This document shows, piece after piece, positions 23,663 through 33,303 of a DNA stretch of 64,000 nt. Within the stretch, counting starts at the first letter, position 1, and each line of letters opens with the position of its first letter. A program made the translations under genes and the position numbers. This DNA comes from Blakeslea trispora (taxonomy: Eukaryota; Mucoromycota; Mucoromycetes; Mucorales; Choanephoraceae). The notes below the pieces were generated by a model. That model was not told the DNA's origin. It saw nothing but the letters and a program-made list of their open reading frames with translations, and did no database searches. The DNA is taken from assembly GCA_025331445.1 (NCBI GenBank), contig JAIWNE010000141.1, positions 1 to 64,000 of the forward strand. Direction: 5' to 3'.

Positions 23663-24140
23663 ATGTTGTCAGTGTTATTATGGTTGTTACCAATCGTACA
23701 GTCAGCTGAAATAAAGATGTTTTGCAAGTGCTTTTGTGGATCCAATTCTACCATCTTTGAGATCCCTACTGTTGACTTGAAGCCCTGTGCTAATTGTACC
23801 AAACAGTTTTGTCTGGACAATGTCAAAGATGGTCTATGTGATGGTATAGCTGATGCCACTTGTCCTAGTAATGACTTCAAGACAGCATGTTTTGGTAACA
23901 AACGATCTATTGCTCTCATGCTGTGACTAACAATACATAGCTCGTGATTCAGTGAAGGATGAGATGATTGTTCATCTGTTTTTATTTATTACATTTGGCT
24001 TGATTACTTATAGTCTAGTGAAGCCCTTGATTGACAAATGGACTCTTGTAAGTCATCTATTTTCTGCATATATACCTATATTGACTTTCTTTTTCTATCA
24101 GTCTCGTGCTCGATACCAAACTGTAGCTCAGTCATCATAA
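23663..24140 (+). CDS. Small cysteine-rich single-pass membrane protein
   Basis: Three exons, 23663-23894, 23941-24047 and 24102-24140, give 125 residues. A signal peptide (MLSVLLWLLPIVQSAE) is followed by a ~60-residue ectodomain with nine cysteines (FCKCFCGSNST, PCANCTKQFC, GLCDG, ATC, TACF) and one NST glycosylation site. Next comes one hydrophobic helix (IVHLFLFITFGLITYSLV), then a short cytosolic tail. Uncharacterised proteins with this layout are, as I recall, common in Mucoromycota and other fungi; I know no assigned function. Its stop codon is only 12 bases from the stop of the convergent AIG1 GTPase gene. Confidence 0.82.
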
Positions 24141-24152
24141 TAAACAATTTTT

Positions 24153-25146
24153 TTATTCTACAAGGTTGATTAATGGCTGAGAAGCTCTCTTTTTCACTTG
24201 TTCAAATAGTCTACGACGACAATCTGACTGATATCGATTGCCTCTCTCACAGTCACAGAGACCCAATCCCTTCATAAACCCACATGTAAACTTCTGTGTG
24301 CTAATCCATAGCATAGGTGGATCATGATGAATATGATAGCGTTCACGAATCGCTTGATTGACTTTGGATCTCAGAGCTACTTTACGTGACTGATAACGCT
24401 GTACATTCAAGGCATTGCCGAGATCTACATGAGTAAAGACCAGTAGGACATTCTTCCAGAAATCATGCTCTGGTGTGACTAGAGGACACATTAATTCATA
24501 CAAGGCTTGAATACTCTTAAAGACGGTATCTGCACTAATCAATAGATGTTATCTATCTGAAAGAGGTACATGTTATCTGTGCTTACTTTGTAGTGATCTT
24601 GAAGACCATGAGAATACAATGCAATCCTCCTTGTTGATTGGCTGCTTTGATCATGGCTTGTTGAATAGGGTGATAGAATTCTTTGTCTCTTAGTTGTGAA
24701 TCACCAAATCCAGGGGTATCAATGACCTGCACATAGCATCCAAAGTCTTCTTTATGATGCATATAAGGATGGAGAGGTGCCCAGAAATGACTGTAGGTTT
24801 GAATGGTTTTTGTCTGTGACTATGTGTATGTGTTAATCATTGTCTGTGTGTCTGTGTTTTGGTCATTTACTTTGGCAGATGTCTTTTGTTCAAACACAGG
24901 CTGACCAATGATATCGTTCAGTAAACTTGATTTACCATCGCCTGTTCTACCCAGGGCAATGATATTCAATGGTGCTTCTAGTGTAGTATGATCAGGTTGA
25001 ATGGGAGGAATGCCTTCAGTACAATATCGCCATTTGACATTGGAAGTGGTGGATGACTGACTTGCACTCTGTCGATGAGCAGCAATCATGATGGGATCTT
25101 GGTCATGTTCTAATGAGTGAAAAGGGTTATCATTGTGTCTCAACAT
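24153..25146 (-). CDS. AIG1/GIMAP-type GTPase
   Basis: P-loop GTPase of the AIG1 family. Exons 25146-24871, 24819-24587 and 24534-24153 give 296 residues. Motifs in order are G1 GRTGDGKSSLLNDIIG (about residues 66-81), G3 DTPGFGDSQLRD and the G4-like LLVFTHVDLGN (THVD in place of the more usual TRKD). The N-terminal ~60 residues are polar and the C-terminus is basic and Cys-containing (CDCERGNRYQSDCRRR). No transmembrane segment is seen. The family is best known in plants and vertebrates; its fungal role is not established. The start codon lies only 33 bases after the stop of the same-strand gene upstream. Confidence 0.85.
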
Positions 25147-25179
25147 GGTATTTATTATAAAAAAAAAATAAATTCAAAT

Positions 25180-26190
25180 TTAAAATGGATTTAAAATGGC
25201 CAGAAAATGGTCGTCATGACAACGATAAAAATAACTATGTAAAATAATGAGTCTTTTATCACTTTTGCTTTTTCTTGTCTTACTTGATAATAAACCCCAA
25301 TCTCGAATACCCAACCAGACTTCATCTTGTTTCCAAGCAACCTGTATCTTCTTTTTCAACTCAGCCAATCGGGTATCAATACTCATCACTTTACGGTATC
25401 GCTCAAACCGTTGTTTCTGTACAATGTGCTTCTTTTGATGTATTCTGACTTTCAATTCATTCTGAATCATGCGCTCTCTCTGCGCCTTCATCTGAGGCAT
25501 GGTATCTCGGTAAAATAGGTAAAGAGAGGCATGAGTGGAATTTAGCTGATTATCCATCCAGGCACACTGATTGCCATAGTGTGTGATTTCCTCTTGATAT
25601 CCTTGAATACGCTTTGTTTCGTTTTCAATCTGTTGGTATAGTGTCTCTATCTGAGCCTTTAATCCATCCAATGCTTCAGGCAGAGATCTAAAGAAGAGAT
25701 GAGTTTCAATTCTATTGACTGCGGCTGATTATTTTACATGAAATGATCTTCAGGTACATGTACTGCATGGCAAATCTGATTGGCACTTTCATTAATGACC
25801 ACTCTTTTTAAAGGTTTGGTTTTGATCATCAATTGAGCTACTGTCTTTGTTCGATTAGGATCGCTGATTCGAAGTGAGGCTAAAAAGAGAATAAGCAAAA
25901 AAAAAAATAGACATGTAACTATAGTTACCATCATCACTATCACTATGATTTGATTGACTAGGTGAACAAGGACTATCCTGATTTGTATCAAATAAGCTGG
26001 CCATCTTTTTATACTCTCGAACAAAGCGTGTCTTACTTGACTGTTGTCGGAGTCGATGGACAAAACCAGACAGTGTAGGTTTTCGTAGAGATGGTTGAAA
26101 GAGAGCATTGTAAGGATTCTCTAGAGGCTCTAAAGTACCTGCATGTTGTTCAGGTTGGTTAATGTAGTCATGTACTTCTCTAAACTCCAT
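25180..26190 (-). CDS. Coiled-coil protein of unknown function
   Basis: Exons 26190-25929, 25879-25738 and 25687-25180 give 303 residues in frame. The N-terminal half is polar with a serine/aspartate-rich stretch (SPSQSNHSDSDDG). Residues ~140-265 are long, charged and helical (ALDGLKAQIETLYQQIENE, RIHQKKHIVQKQRFERYR), so a coiled coil is likely. The last ~28 residues, after a basic KTRKSKSDKR, are less convincing and may reflect a missed end. No domain is recognised. It sits directly upstream of the AIG1 GTPase on the same strand and is divergent from the HYPK-like gene 122 bases away. Confidence 0.72.
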
Positions 26191-26312
26191 CAGTTATGTA
26201 ACAAAGAGAAAGAGAGAGAGATAGAGAAAAAAGGAGAATGCTGAGTTTTAATACATTATTTTAAAGAAATGATTCAAAATAATTTTTTTTAGATTCTCTT
26301 TGTTTATATATC

Positions 26313-26748
26313 ATGACACACGAACACTCTGCCAACTGTCAACATGACCATGGTTCTCCTAAAGACTTGAAGAAGGCTAATGAAGAAATCAACTCTAGAC
26401 AACAAGCTGCCGAGAAAATGGCCAAAGTAAGCACCCCATAAGAAGCGAGTCTATCGAATAGATTGTGTTTTATAAACTGACAACAAAGTGGGTAGACTCT
26501 AATTGAACTTCAAACTATGGCCAATGAACACAAGAAACATATTCAGTGCGTGATAAAATAGTATCATTTTCTTACAAGTTCACTCATGTGTTTTCTATAG
26601 ACTCAAAGTGCCTGCTTGTACGATTGATAAAAGTGATGTTGAATTGTTAGTGAAGGAAATGCAACTCAACAAGACAGATGCAGAGATTGCCTTGAAGAAG
26701 CATCAAGGTGATGTTGTCACTACTCTGACTTATTTAGTTACTCATTAG
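26313..26748 (+). CDS. HYPK: HYPK-like UBA protein, NatA acetyltransferase regulator
   Basis: Exons 26313-26426, 26496-26545 and 26601-26748 give 103 residues. The N-terminus is His-rich (THEHSANCQHDHGS). The middle is helical (LKKANEEINSRQQAAEKMAK). The C-terminus is a UBA-like domain: DKSDVELLVKEMQLNKTD, then EIALKKHQGDVVTTLTYLV, closely matching the HYPK signature. HYPK binds the NatA N-terminal acetyltransferase and, through its UBA domain, limits it and acts as a chaperone for nascent chains. The gene is absent from budding yeast but known in filamentous fungi. Frame is kept across both introns. Confidence 0.85.
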
Positions 26749-27280
26749 AATAAAAAGAATAACTGTATTATTTTCATATGATGATTCGCGTATATGTCAA
26801 TCACTTTTTAAAAGCACATTTTACAGATACGTGTCATTTCCCCATTTGGAAATAGAGAGAGAAAGAGAGAAAAAAAAAGAATAAGCATACGCGTATATGT
26901 TCATGCTCCAATCAGAACACTGCATGAATCTATAGCATTAGAGTGGGGTCTGTTCTAGTTTCTTGAGTAAATGATTGGGCGAAATGAACCCAATTTAAGC
27001 AGGCTCTTCTTTTTATTTTATTCAGTCAAATCACTTTCCTGTCTTAAAGAAGTCCAATAGACACAGTATCATATCAGTGCCATGATCAGATAAATACTCA
27101 TCCCTTTCTTCTGTCTCAAATGGCTTGTATAGTATCACTCATAAAAAAGAAAGAAATTATCTCCTCTCTGGTGGACTCCACTCCGACTTTCTGTGCGTAA
27201 TCCCTAAACTGGAAAGAGTGTATTTCTCTTTCTTTTTTTCTTTTTTCTTCTTTTTCTCTATTTATTTATTTTATAACAAG
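26749..27280. other. Region between HYPK-like gene and SEC22
   Basis: About 530 bases. The last 60 before SEC22 are an almost pure pyrimidine tract (27225-27270), typical of a leader here. A short frame at 27125 runs into the SEC22 first exon but is likely not translated. Confidence 0.45.
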
Positions 27281-28112
27281 ATGGTCAAGACAACTATTAT
27301 TGCACGTATCTCTGATGGTTTACCTTTAGCTGCCAGTATGGACGATGAACAAGTAATGTACTTTCTTTACAGATGAACTATGTGTTTACGCTTATTTTAA
27401 TAACCAAAAAAAAAAAAAAGGTGGAAACAGAATTGGCTGAATACAAAGGTCAAGCTAAAACTATCTTTAAACGCCTCAATATCAACTCTGAGCCTAGATG
27501 TTCTATTGAGTCTGGTCGTTATGCATTTCAGTAAGTTGAACAATAAACTAAAGAAAATAGCACTGAAGGATCATCCAGTTATATTATTGAAGGTAGTGTC
27601 TGTTACTTGTGTATCTGTGATCAATCCTATCCTCGTAAATTGGCCTTTAGTTACCTTGAAGAACTAGCCAAGGAATTCAATATGAGTTATGGTAATGAAG
27701 TAGAGAAACCAGGATTAAGACCTTATGCATTTGTTAAATTCGGTAAGATAAAAAAAAAAAGAAAAAGTGATAGGATGCTATGGCTAAACACTCGATTTCA
27801 AAAGATACATTCATGCAAAAGACAAAACGTATCTATCAAGATACTCGTACACAGAGTAATTTGGCCAAGTTAAATGAAGACCTCCAGGATGTCACTCGTA
27901 TTATGACCAAGAATATGGAAGATTTGTTATGGCGTGGAGACAGTCTGGATCGTATGAGCACCATTTCAGGCGAACTCAAGGACAGTGCAAAGATGTTTAA
28001 GGATAAAGCACGTCACTTGAATCTTCAAGCACTCTATCGCAAATATGGTCCACCTGTCATTATTGCCACTGTTATCTTGTTGGTCCTTTTATTACGTTAT
28101 TATTTCTTTTAA
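27281..28112 (+). CDS. SEC22: R-SNARE SEC22, ER-Golgi traffic
   Basis: Exons 27281-27352, 27421-27530, 27579-27742 and 27805-28112 give 217 residues, the usual length. The N-terminal longin domain (MVKTTIIARISDGLPLA, then YIIEGSVCYLCICDQSYPRK) is followed by RPYAFVKFDTF. The R-SNARE helix is ELQDVTRIMTKN-like (LNEDLQDVTRIMTKNME), with the zero-layer Arg in WRGDSLDRM. A C-terminal membrane anchor ends in LLVLLLRYYFF. SEC22 marks vesicles cycling between ER and Golgi. The last acceptor is at 27804; a downstream-looking ATG at 27780 lies inside the intron and is not the start. Confidence 0.96.
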
Positions 28113-28389
28113 AAGAATATAAAACATACCATCTTTATTCTAGTCTAAAGAAAAGAAGGAGGAGGAATACAAATAGATGAAGAGAATAGACTCTTTTTAA
28201 ATTAGACTTTATAAGTGACTCTTTGATGTTTGTTGTCAAGCTTCGTTTCTATAACAACAATAAAGATCCGGAGACATTTTTTTTAAAAAAAAAACAAGTT
28301 GCCGAAAAAAGTAAATGCTTTTTTTTTTTTTACCTTGTTTATACTCTACTCTTTCTCTTTCTTTTCTTTTTCTCTTTATTTTCTTTCTA

Positions 28390-29390
28390 ATGCCTATCAC
28401 CAATAGAACAAGGCCAGTATCTGAACAATGGAAAACGAGTTCTTCATCTTCAAACTTACATCTCGAAAGTTGGAAAATGTCAGGAAAACCTCGCCATGCC
28501 CAACTTTTTACAGATAAACGTCATTCTTCAACTCCGACCATGATCCATCACAATAATTCTCCTTATCCAAACAAGCCATTACCACCTGAGCCTATGATAC
28601 CAGAACCATTTTATATGAATCAACATGCCATGAGTCATTCTCATCATTCTTATCCAAATTATGCATATGCAACTACACTGTACGATATGGCATCACCCTT
28701 ATCTATACCACCACCACAGCAACCCACGTATCAGGTTGAATACCCACCTATAGAACATCCACCTATGGGACATCCTCCTCAAGGACACCCAAATCTAGAC
28801 CATTCACCTATGGGATATCCACCTATAGAACATGCCCCGGTAGAACATCCTCCTATGGGATACCCACCTATAGAACATGTCTCGGTAGAGCATCCTCCTA
28901 TGATGGAAGATGTTCCACCCTCTCATACATTAAAACCCAAAAAGAATGAAAGTAAGGGTGATTGAAAGAAAAATGAAAATATAAAATTGACAGCCTCTCC
29001 TTTTTTTATTTAGAGAAAATACGTCAGATCACAGTTCAATCCATCAATGCAGAACATCGTGTATGGATTGATGTGTTGCCTTCGGAAACGGGTCTTTCAT
29101 TAGCGGAAAAGATTCATGTGATCGCCACTTTTCGGACGCGTAAGGTGGTTTCGATCACAACCGCATCCGGGAGAAAAATCACATTGGATAATCGTCCTGT
29201 CTTTGGTAGTTGGATGGACATGGAGAACTTTCAAGATGGTGAACGATGGACAGTTGAATGGAGAGAGAATGATAGAGGCATGGTGGATAAACTATTATCA
29301 AAGATGATTCAGGTAAAGAAAAAGACAGAAATCACTTTCACATCCCACTCAATCCTTTTTTTCGTTTAGCGCAAGTCACATACAAAATAA
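28390..29390 (+). CDS. Pro/His-rich repeat protein with a conserved C-terminal domain
   Basis: Exons 28390-28951, 29014-29312 and 29370-29390 give 293 residues. Residues ~120-175 are imperfect repeats of PPIEHPPMGYPP type, so the N-terminal half is disordered and proline-rich. The C-terminal ~105 residues are ordered in character: QITVQSINAEHRVWIDVLPS, LAEKIHVIATFRTRKVV, GRKITLDNRPVFGSWMDM, WTVEWRE. I do not recognise the fold; it reads like a ubiquitin-like or Ras-association-like beta-rich domain, which is only a guess. A start at 28315 would add a hydrophobic Phe/Leu run read from a T-rich leader. I prefer 28390. Confidence 0.7.
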
Positions 29391-29754
29391 AGTTTTTCGA
29401 TTGGCTATTTGACGTGTTCTTTCATTATTTCTATTTCTTTCTTTTTTTCTTTATTCTTTCTTTGAAACAAATAACAACTTAGAAGTACGCAAACAAAAAG
29501 GTATTCATTTTATTTCTCAGAAACATAAGCTCTTTTACTTCTTTTCATTTTCAATGGAAAACAAAAGAAAAGAAAGAAGCGTTGTACCTCTTTATTATTA
29601 TATGGGTGAAAAGGGGGGATCTTTTATTCTTGGATTATCTTGATAATCTGAATGACAATTGAAAGAGTTGTTATACTTTTTTTTAAAAAAAATAAGAATA
29701 ATAGGATGGCACAAGATAACTAAACTCTCTTTTATTTCAATTTCTTAGTGTCAA
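29391..29754. other. Promoter region of the RRM gene
   Basis: About 360 bases, T-rich, with no gene seen. It should hold the 3' flank of the Pro/His-rich gene and the RRM promoter. Confidence 0.45.
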
Positions 29755-31963
29755 ATGAAACGCGGCAACTACAGACCATACAACAAAAACAAAAAACCAC
29801 GCTACTACGATAATTTCAAGCAAGTATTGACGCGATTGAAAAATAATAGAGAAAGTACTCATATTATACTTTTTAAAAAAAATTAGTGAGGAATTAGCTC
29901 AATATGGCCTATTGACACAATATGGCTCAACACCTTTAAAGGCTAACAATAAGCCAAAAGCAGTCGCTGATATAAGAACGGATATGGAAAACAAAGATAT
30001 CTGTCTCCCTGAAGATGATGATGACGATGATTTCATACCACCAGAACCTATCCCTTATGCTCACGCTTCTCCTGCTCCTCCAGCAATAGCCAATATGACA
30101 ACACCCGTACCTTTTGATAGACTACACGGATACAGCAATGGTCGCCCTTTAAACAACCCTTGTCCACCACCAGCACCCGTACCACCAGTAGCTCCATTTC
30201 ACGCAGGCGTAGCTGCTGCGAATGCAAACATACCTCCAGCAAGCACCCTCAATAGCTCACCCAACCGTAGTATCTATCTCGGCAATGTCACTGAAGAGCT
30301 TTCAGCACACGATATCTTACAATGTGTCCATCAAGGTGCTCTTGAACAATTCCGAATTCACAAAGAACGTTATTGCGCCTTTTTGACTTTTCTTGATGCC
30401 AAAGCAGCCAATGCGTTCTTTCAAGCGTACACAACCAAGAAATTTGTGGTCAAGGGTATTGTTCTTGGAGTCAACTGGGCTTTGCCCAAAGCCATCTCAC
30501 CCGCCCTCCAGATTCAGCTTGATGCCGGCGCGACTCGTAATGTCTATCTGGGTCGCCTGGAAGAAACCGATACAGTGGAATCGATCACGCTAAAGCTCAA
30601 GAAATTCGGTCCCATTGAACACATCCGACTGATCCGAGCACAAAACATTGCTTTTGTCCATTTCCTCTCGATCTTATCGGCTATCAAATGTAACAGTACC
30701 TTACGCTTAGAACCCGATTGGAGAGGCAAGTATGTAGGCTACGGTCGAGACCATTGTACAGATGTCTTTACCCAATACAATTCAGCTCTTGGGGTCAGCC
30801 CTCAAAAGTTACTACGCAACTCAAGAGACTTGCCCTATGAACCCATGGATGAAGACCCGATTGAGAACAACCTGACAAACATCAAACGAACCGTCTATTT
30901 CGGCAACATTCATTCTGAAGCAACTCCCGAAGATCTCTGTAATGTGATCAAGGGAGGTAATGTTTTGAAGATTCAATTTTTCAAGGCGACTCAGAACGCC
31001 TTTGTGACCTTCTTTGATGAAGAGAGTGCTGAGCGCGTCTATCAACATTTCGAAAGGTATCAGGTGACGATTCGTGGCCGAAAGCTCAAGTTGGGATGGG
31101 GCAAACTGTCCAGTATCTCTCCTCGTACGGCCTTTGCGATCAAGAATGGAGCATCGCGTAATCTGTATATTGGTGGGATCGATCCTGCTATCTATACAGT
31201 CGATAAGTTGCGCAAAGATTTTTCGGATTATGGTGAGTTGGAACAGGTCAATGTCCTGAAAGATAACAATACGGCCTTTGTCAACTTTCTCAGTCTGAAT
31301 GATGCCATGACGGCTCTGGTGGCCATCAAGACGAAACCTGACTATGCTGATATCAAGGTCAGCTATGGAAAGGATCGATGTGGTAATAAGCCAAAGATCA
31401 CAAAGGCTATGGAAATCAAAGCAAATAAGCGACTTGAGAAGTTAAGTAGAAAAGGGAATCCTATGCAAGTGGATGACCAAAAAGATGAAGGCAAGAAGGA
31501 AGAATGTAAAAAAGATGAAGGCAAGAAGGAAGAATGTAAAAAAGATGAAGACAAGAAGGAAGAAACTAAGAAAGATGAAGACAAAAAGGAAGAATGCAAA
31601 GAAGATAAAGACAAGAAGGAAGAAACTAAGCAAGACGAAGACAAGAAGGAAGAGTCTAAGAAGGAGGAAGCTAAGAAAGATGAAGGCAAGAAGGAAGAAT
31701 GTAAGAAAGACGAAGGCAAGAAGGAAGAGGCTAAGAAGGAAGAGTCTAAGAAAGACGAAGACAAGAAGGAAGATGAAGGCAAGAAGGAAGAATGTAAGAA
31801 AGACGAAGGCAAGAAGGGAGAGTCTAAGAAAGAAGAAGTTAAGCAAGACGAAGACAAAAAGGAAGAAGCTAAGCAAGACGAAGACAAAAAGGAAGAAGCT
31901 AAGAAAGATGAAGACAAAAAGGAAGAAACTAAGCAAGATGAAGGCAAGAAGAGTACAGTGTGA
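29755..31963 (+). CDS. Four-RRM RNA-binding protein (Nrd1/Mrn1-like) with charged repeat tail
   Basis: Exons 29755-29819 and 29887-31963 give 713 residues. The N-terminus MKRGNYRPYNKNKKPRYYDN is basic, followed by an acidic patch (PEDDDDDDFIPP) and a Pro/Ala-rich linker. Four RRMs start near residues 147 (RSIYLGNV), 238 (RNVYLGRL), 356 (RTVYFGNI) and 445 (RNLYIGGI). The order and wording match S. pombe Nrd1 / yeast Mrn1, cytosolic mRNA-binding regulators of differentiation and stress. Residues ~552-713 are a Lys/Glu/Asp repeat (KKEECKKDEGKK type) not usual for that family. The single intron has to be GC-AG (donor GCAAGT); using the nearby GT donor leads straight to TGA. Confidence 0.85.
29820..29886 (+). 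other. Probable GC-AG intron in RRM gene
   Basis: A 67-nt intron with donor GCAAGT and acceptor TTAG. The splice gives AA|T then GAG GAA TTA, open to the end of the gene. The alternative GT two codons later enters TGA. Confidence 0.7.
31477..31954 (+). repeat. Tandem repeat encoding KKDEGKKEE units
   Basis: Purine-rich, imperfect tandem units of about 30 bases (GAAGGCAAGAAGGAAGAA and variants) at the 3' end of the RRM gene. They encode about 160 residues of alternating Lys pairs and acidic residues. Confidence 0.92.
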
Positions 31964-32059
31964 ATAAAAATGTCTCGCTGATCTACAAGCTTCGCAATCT
32001 GATCATGTAACTTATTGTTGTTCTGTTGGTCTTTTCTTTTCTTAATAAACATTACTATA

Positions 32060-32660
32060 ATCAGCACTTCTACAGTCACTCCCTTATCTGAGGAAGCTAA
32101 CCAGCATCTTTCCAAATACGATTATGGCAGATTAGTCGGCGCTTTTGTTTATCAAATTAACATTGCTCAGATCGCCAGCGATCTCAACCTTCCTGAATCA
32201 ACTATACGACCATCCTATAAAAAACTTCAGCAAACACAGACTACTCTTCCTATAACTTCAACTAGGGGAAAACGATCTCTTTCTCAAACCGGTTTGAACG
32301 CGATTGAGACAAGCGCTTCGTCCTACTGAATCAATTAGTCACTTTTTGAGTTCTGGCAAGAAGGTTTTCTTTGTCTACTTTTCGATTAACCTTGTGTCGA
32401 ATGAACTTCAAATCGCGTGTCGCAGAAAAGAAGCCAGCTCTGAAGCATAGACATAAAGAATCATGTTTAGCTTGGGTCAAAGAAAGGGCTAAACTGGACA
32501 AAAGACGACTGGAACAAGGTAGTTTGGTCTGACGAGGCCAAGTTCACCCTAAAGAGTGCTAGTGCTGGAACTAGAGTAACTAGAAAGGAGAGACACATTA
32601 AGGGTACTCAACTGGTTAATTCAGAAAAACGAACGTGCAAAAAAAAATTGCATCTAATGA
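32060..32660 (+). pseudogene. Decayed Tc1/mariner-type transposase
   Basis: Fragments of a Tc1-like transposase lie in several frames. A helix-turn-helix part at ~32095-32290 reads LSKYDYGRLVGAF, IAQIASDLNLPESTIRPSYK and TSTRGKRSLSQTGL. Then ~32400-32530 reads AEKKPALKHRHKESCLAWVK and an interrupted KLDKRRLEQG. Next, after a frame change, ~32515-32620 reads VVWSDEAKFTL and RVTRKERHIKGTQ. The WSDEAKF motif contains the first catalytic Asp of the DDE triad. The later D and E motifs are not recognised. Stops (for example at 32327-32329) and frameshifts show it is dead. Terminal inverted repeats were not identified. Confidence 0.75.
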
Positions 32661-33303
32661 ATGCTGTTGTCATTTGCTCAATGTCATCTCTGAAGTCAAA
32701 TTCTCAGGTCCAAAACAGAACCTTTAACATTTATGCTGCCTTATTTCTCTCTTATCATTCATCTTGTGCTATACAGAAAAAAAAGAAGAAAGGCCACTTG
32801 TTGGATTTAGGTTCCTTAGCATCATGACAATATTATCCAACTCTCAAGGTCAACATTGACTGCGGGAAGTTGCCTAGATTAATTGGATGTAAACATTCAG
32901 CCCAAGCTCAAAAATGCTTGTTTTCTGAGTAATCAGGAAAGTCAGTTTTCTCAGCAGATCCAAGCATGACAGAGTTCTCTTCAGCCAATGTGTTATTTTA
33001 TCAGCAACCTCGTTTCTTTTTTTTGCTGTTGGATTAGCTGAAGGGATATAAGATGACAAAAGAAAAAAGGGTAGGCATTTGCCGTATTTTCGGTCTTTGC
33101 TTACTTTCTTGTAAATTTCTTCAGGAAACAGTGTATTCCTTTTGGAGTTAGGGGGGATTTTTTAAAAAAAAAAAACTTGGCGCCTTGGCATTAACCAATA
33201 AAAATCAAGAGATGCATGAAAAGAGTGCCTGGTTTTATTTTTCTCTTTGAAATCTTTTTCTTCTCTCTTTTTTTTTTTACTTTATCATATTAATCTACAC
33301 ACT
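32661..33303. other. Intergenic region after the transposase remnant
   Basis: May include more decayed element sequence (to about 32900), but no motif is clear. The last ~150 bases are the pyrimidine-rich promoter and leader of the Gyp7-like gene. Confidence 0.4.

Noticed and set aside
27780..28112. A start at 27780 giving an N-terminally shortened SNARE protein.
   Set aside because: The ATG lies in the last SEC22 intron. Splicing to 27805 gives the family sequence FDTF and the normal length.
28315..28389. An upstream start adding a Phe/Leu-rich hydrophobic N-terminus to the Pro/His-rich protein.
   Set aside because: The sequence is the T-rich leader seen before many genes here. It is not a convincing signal peptide, though it is not fully excluded.
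31363..32115. A 250-codon Ser/Phe/Leu frame opposite the Lys/Glu repeat tail.
   Set aside because: Low-complexity antisense of a purine-rich repeat.
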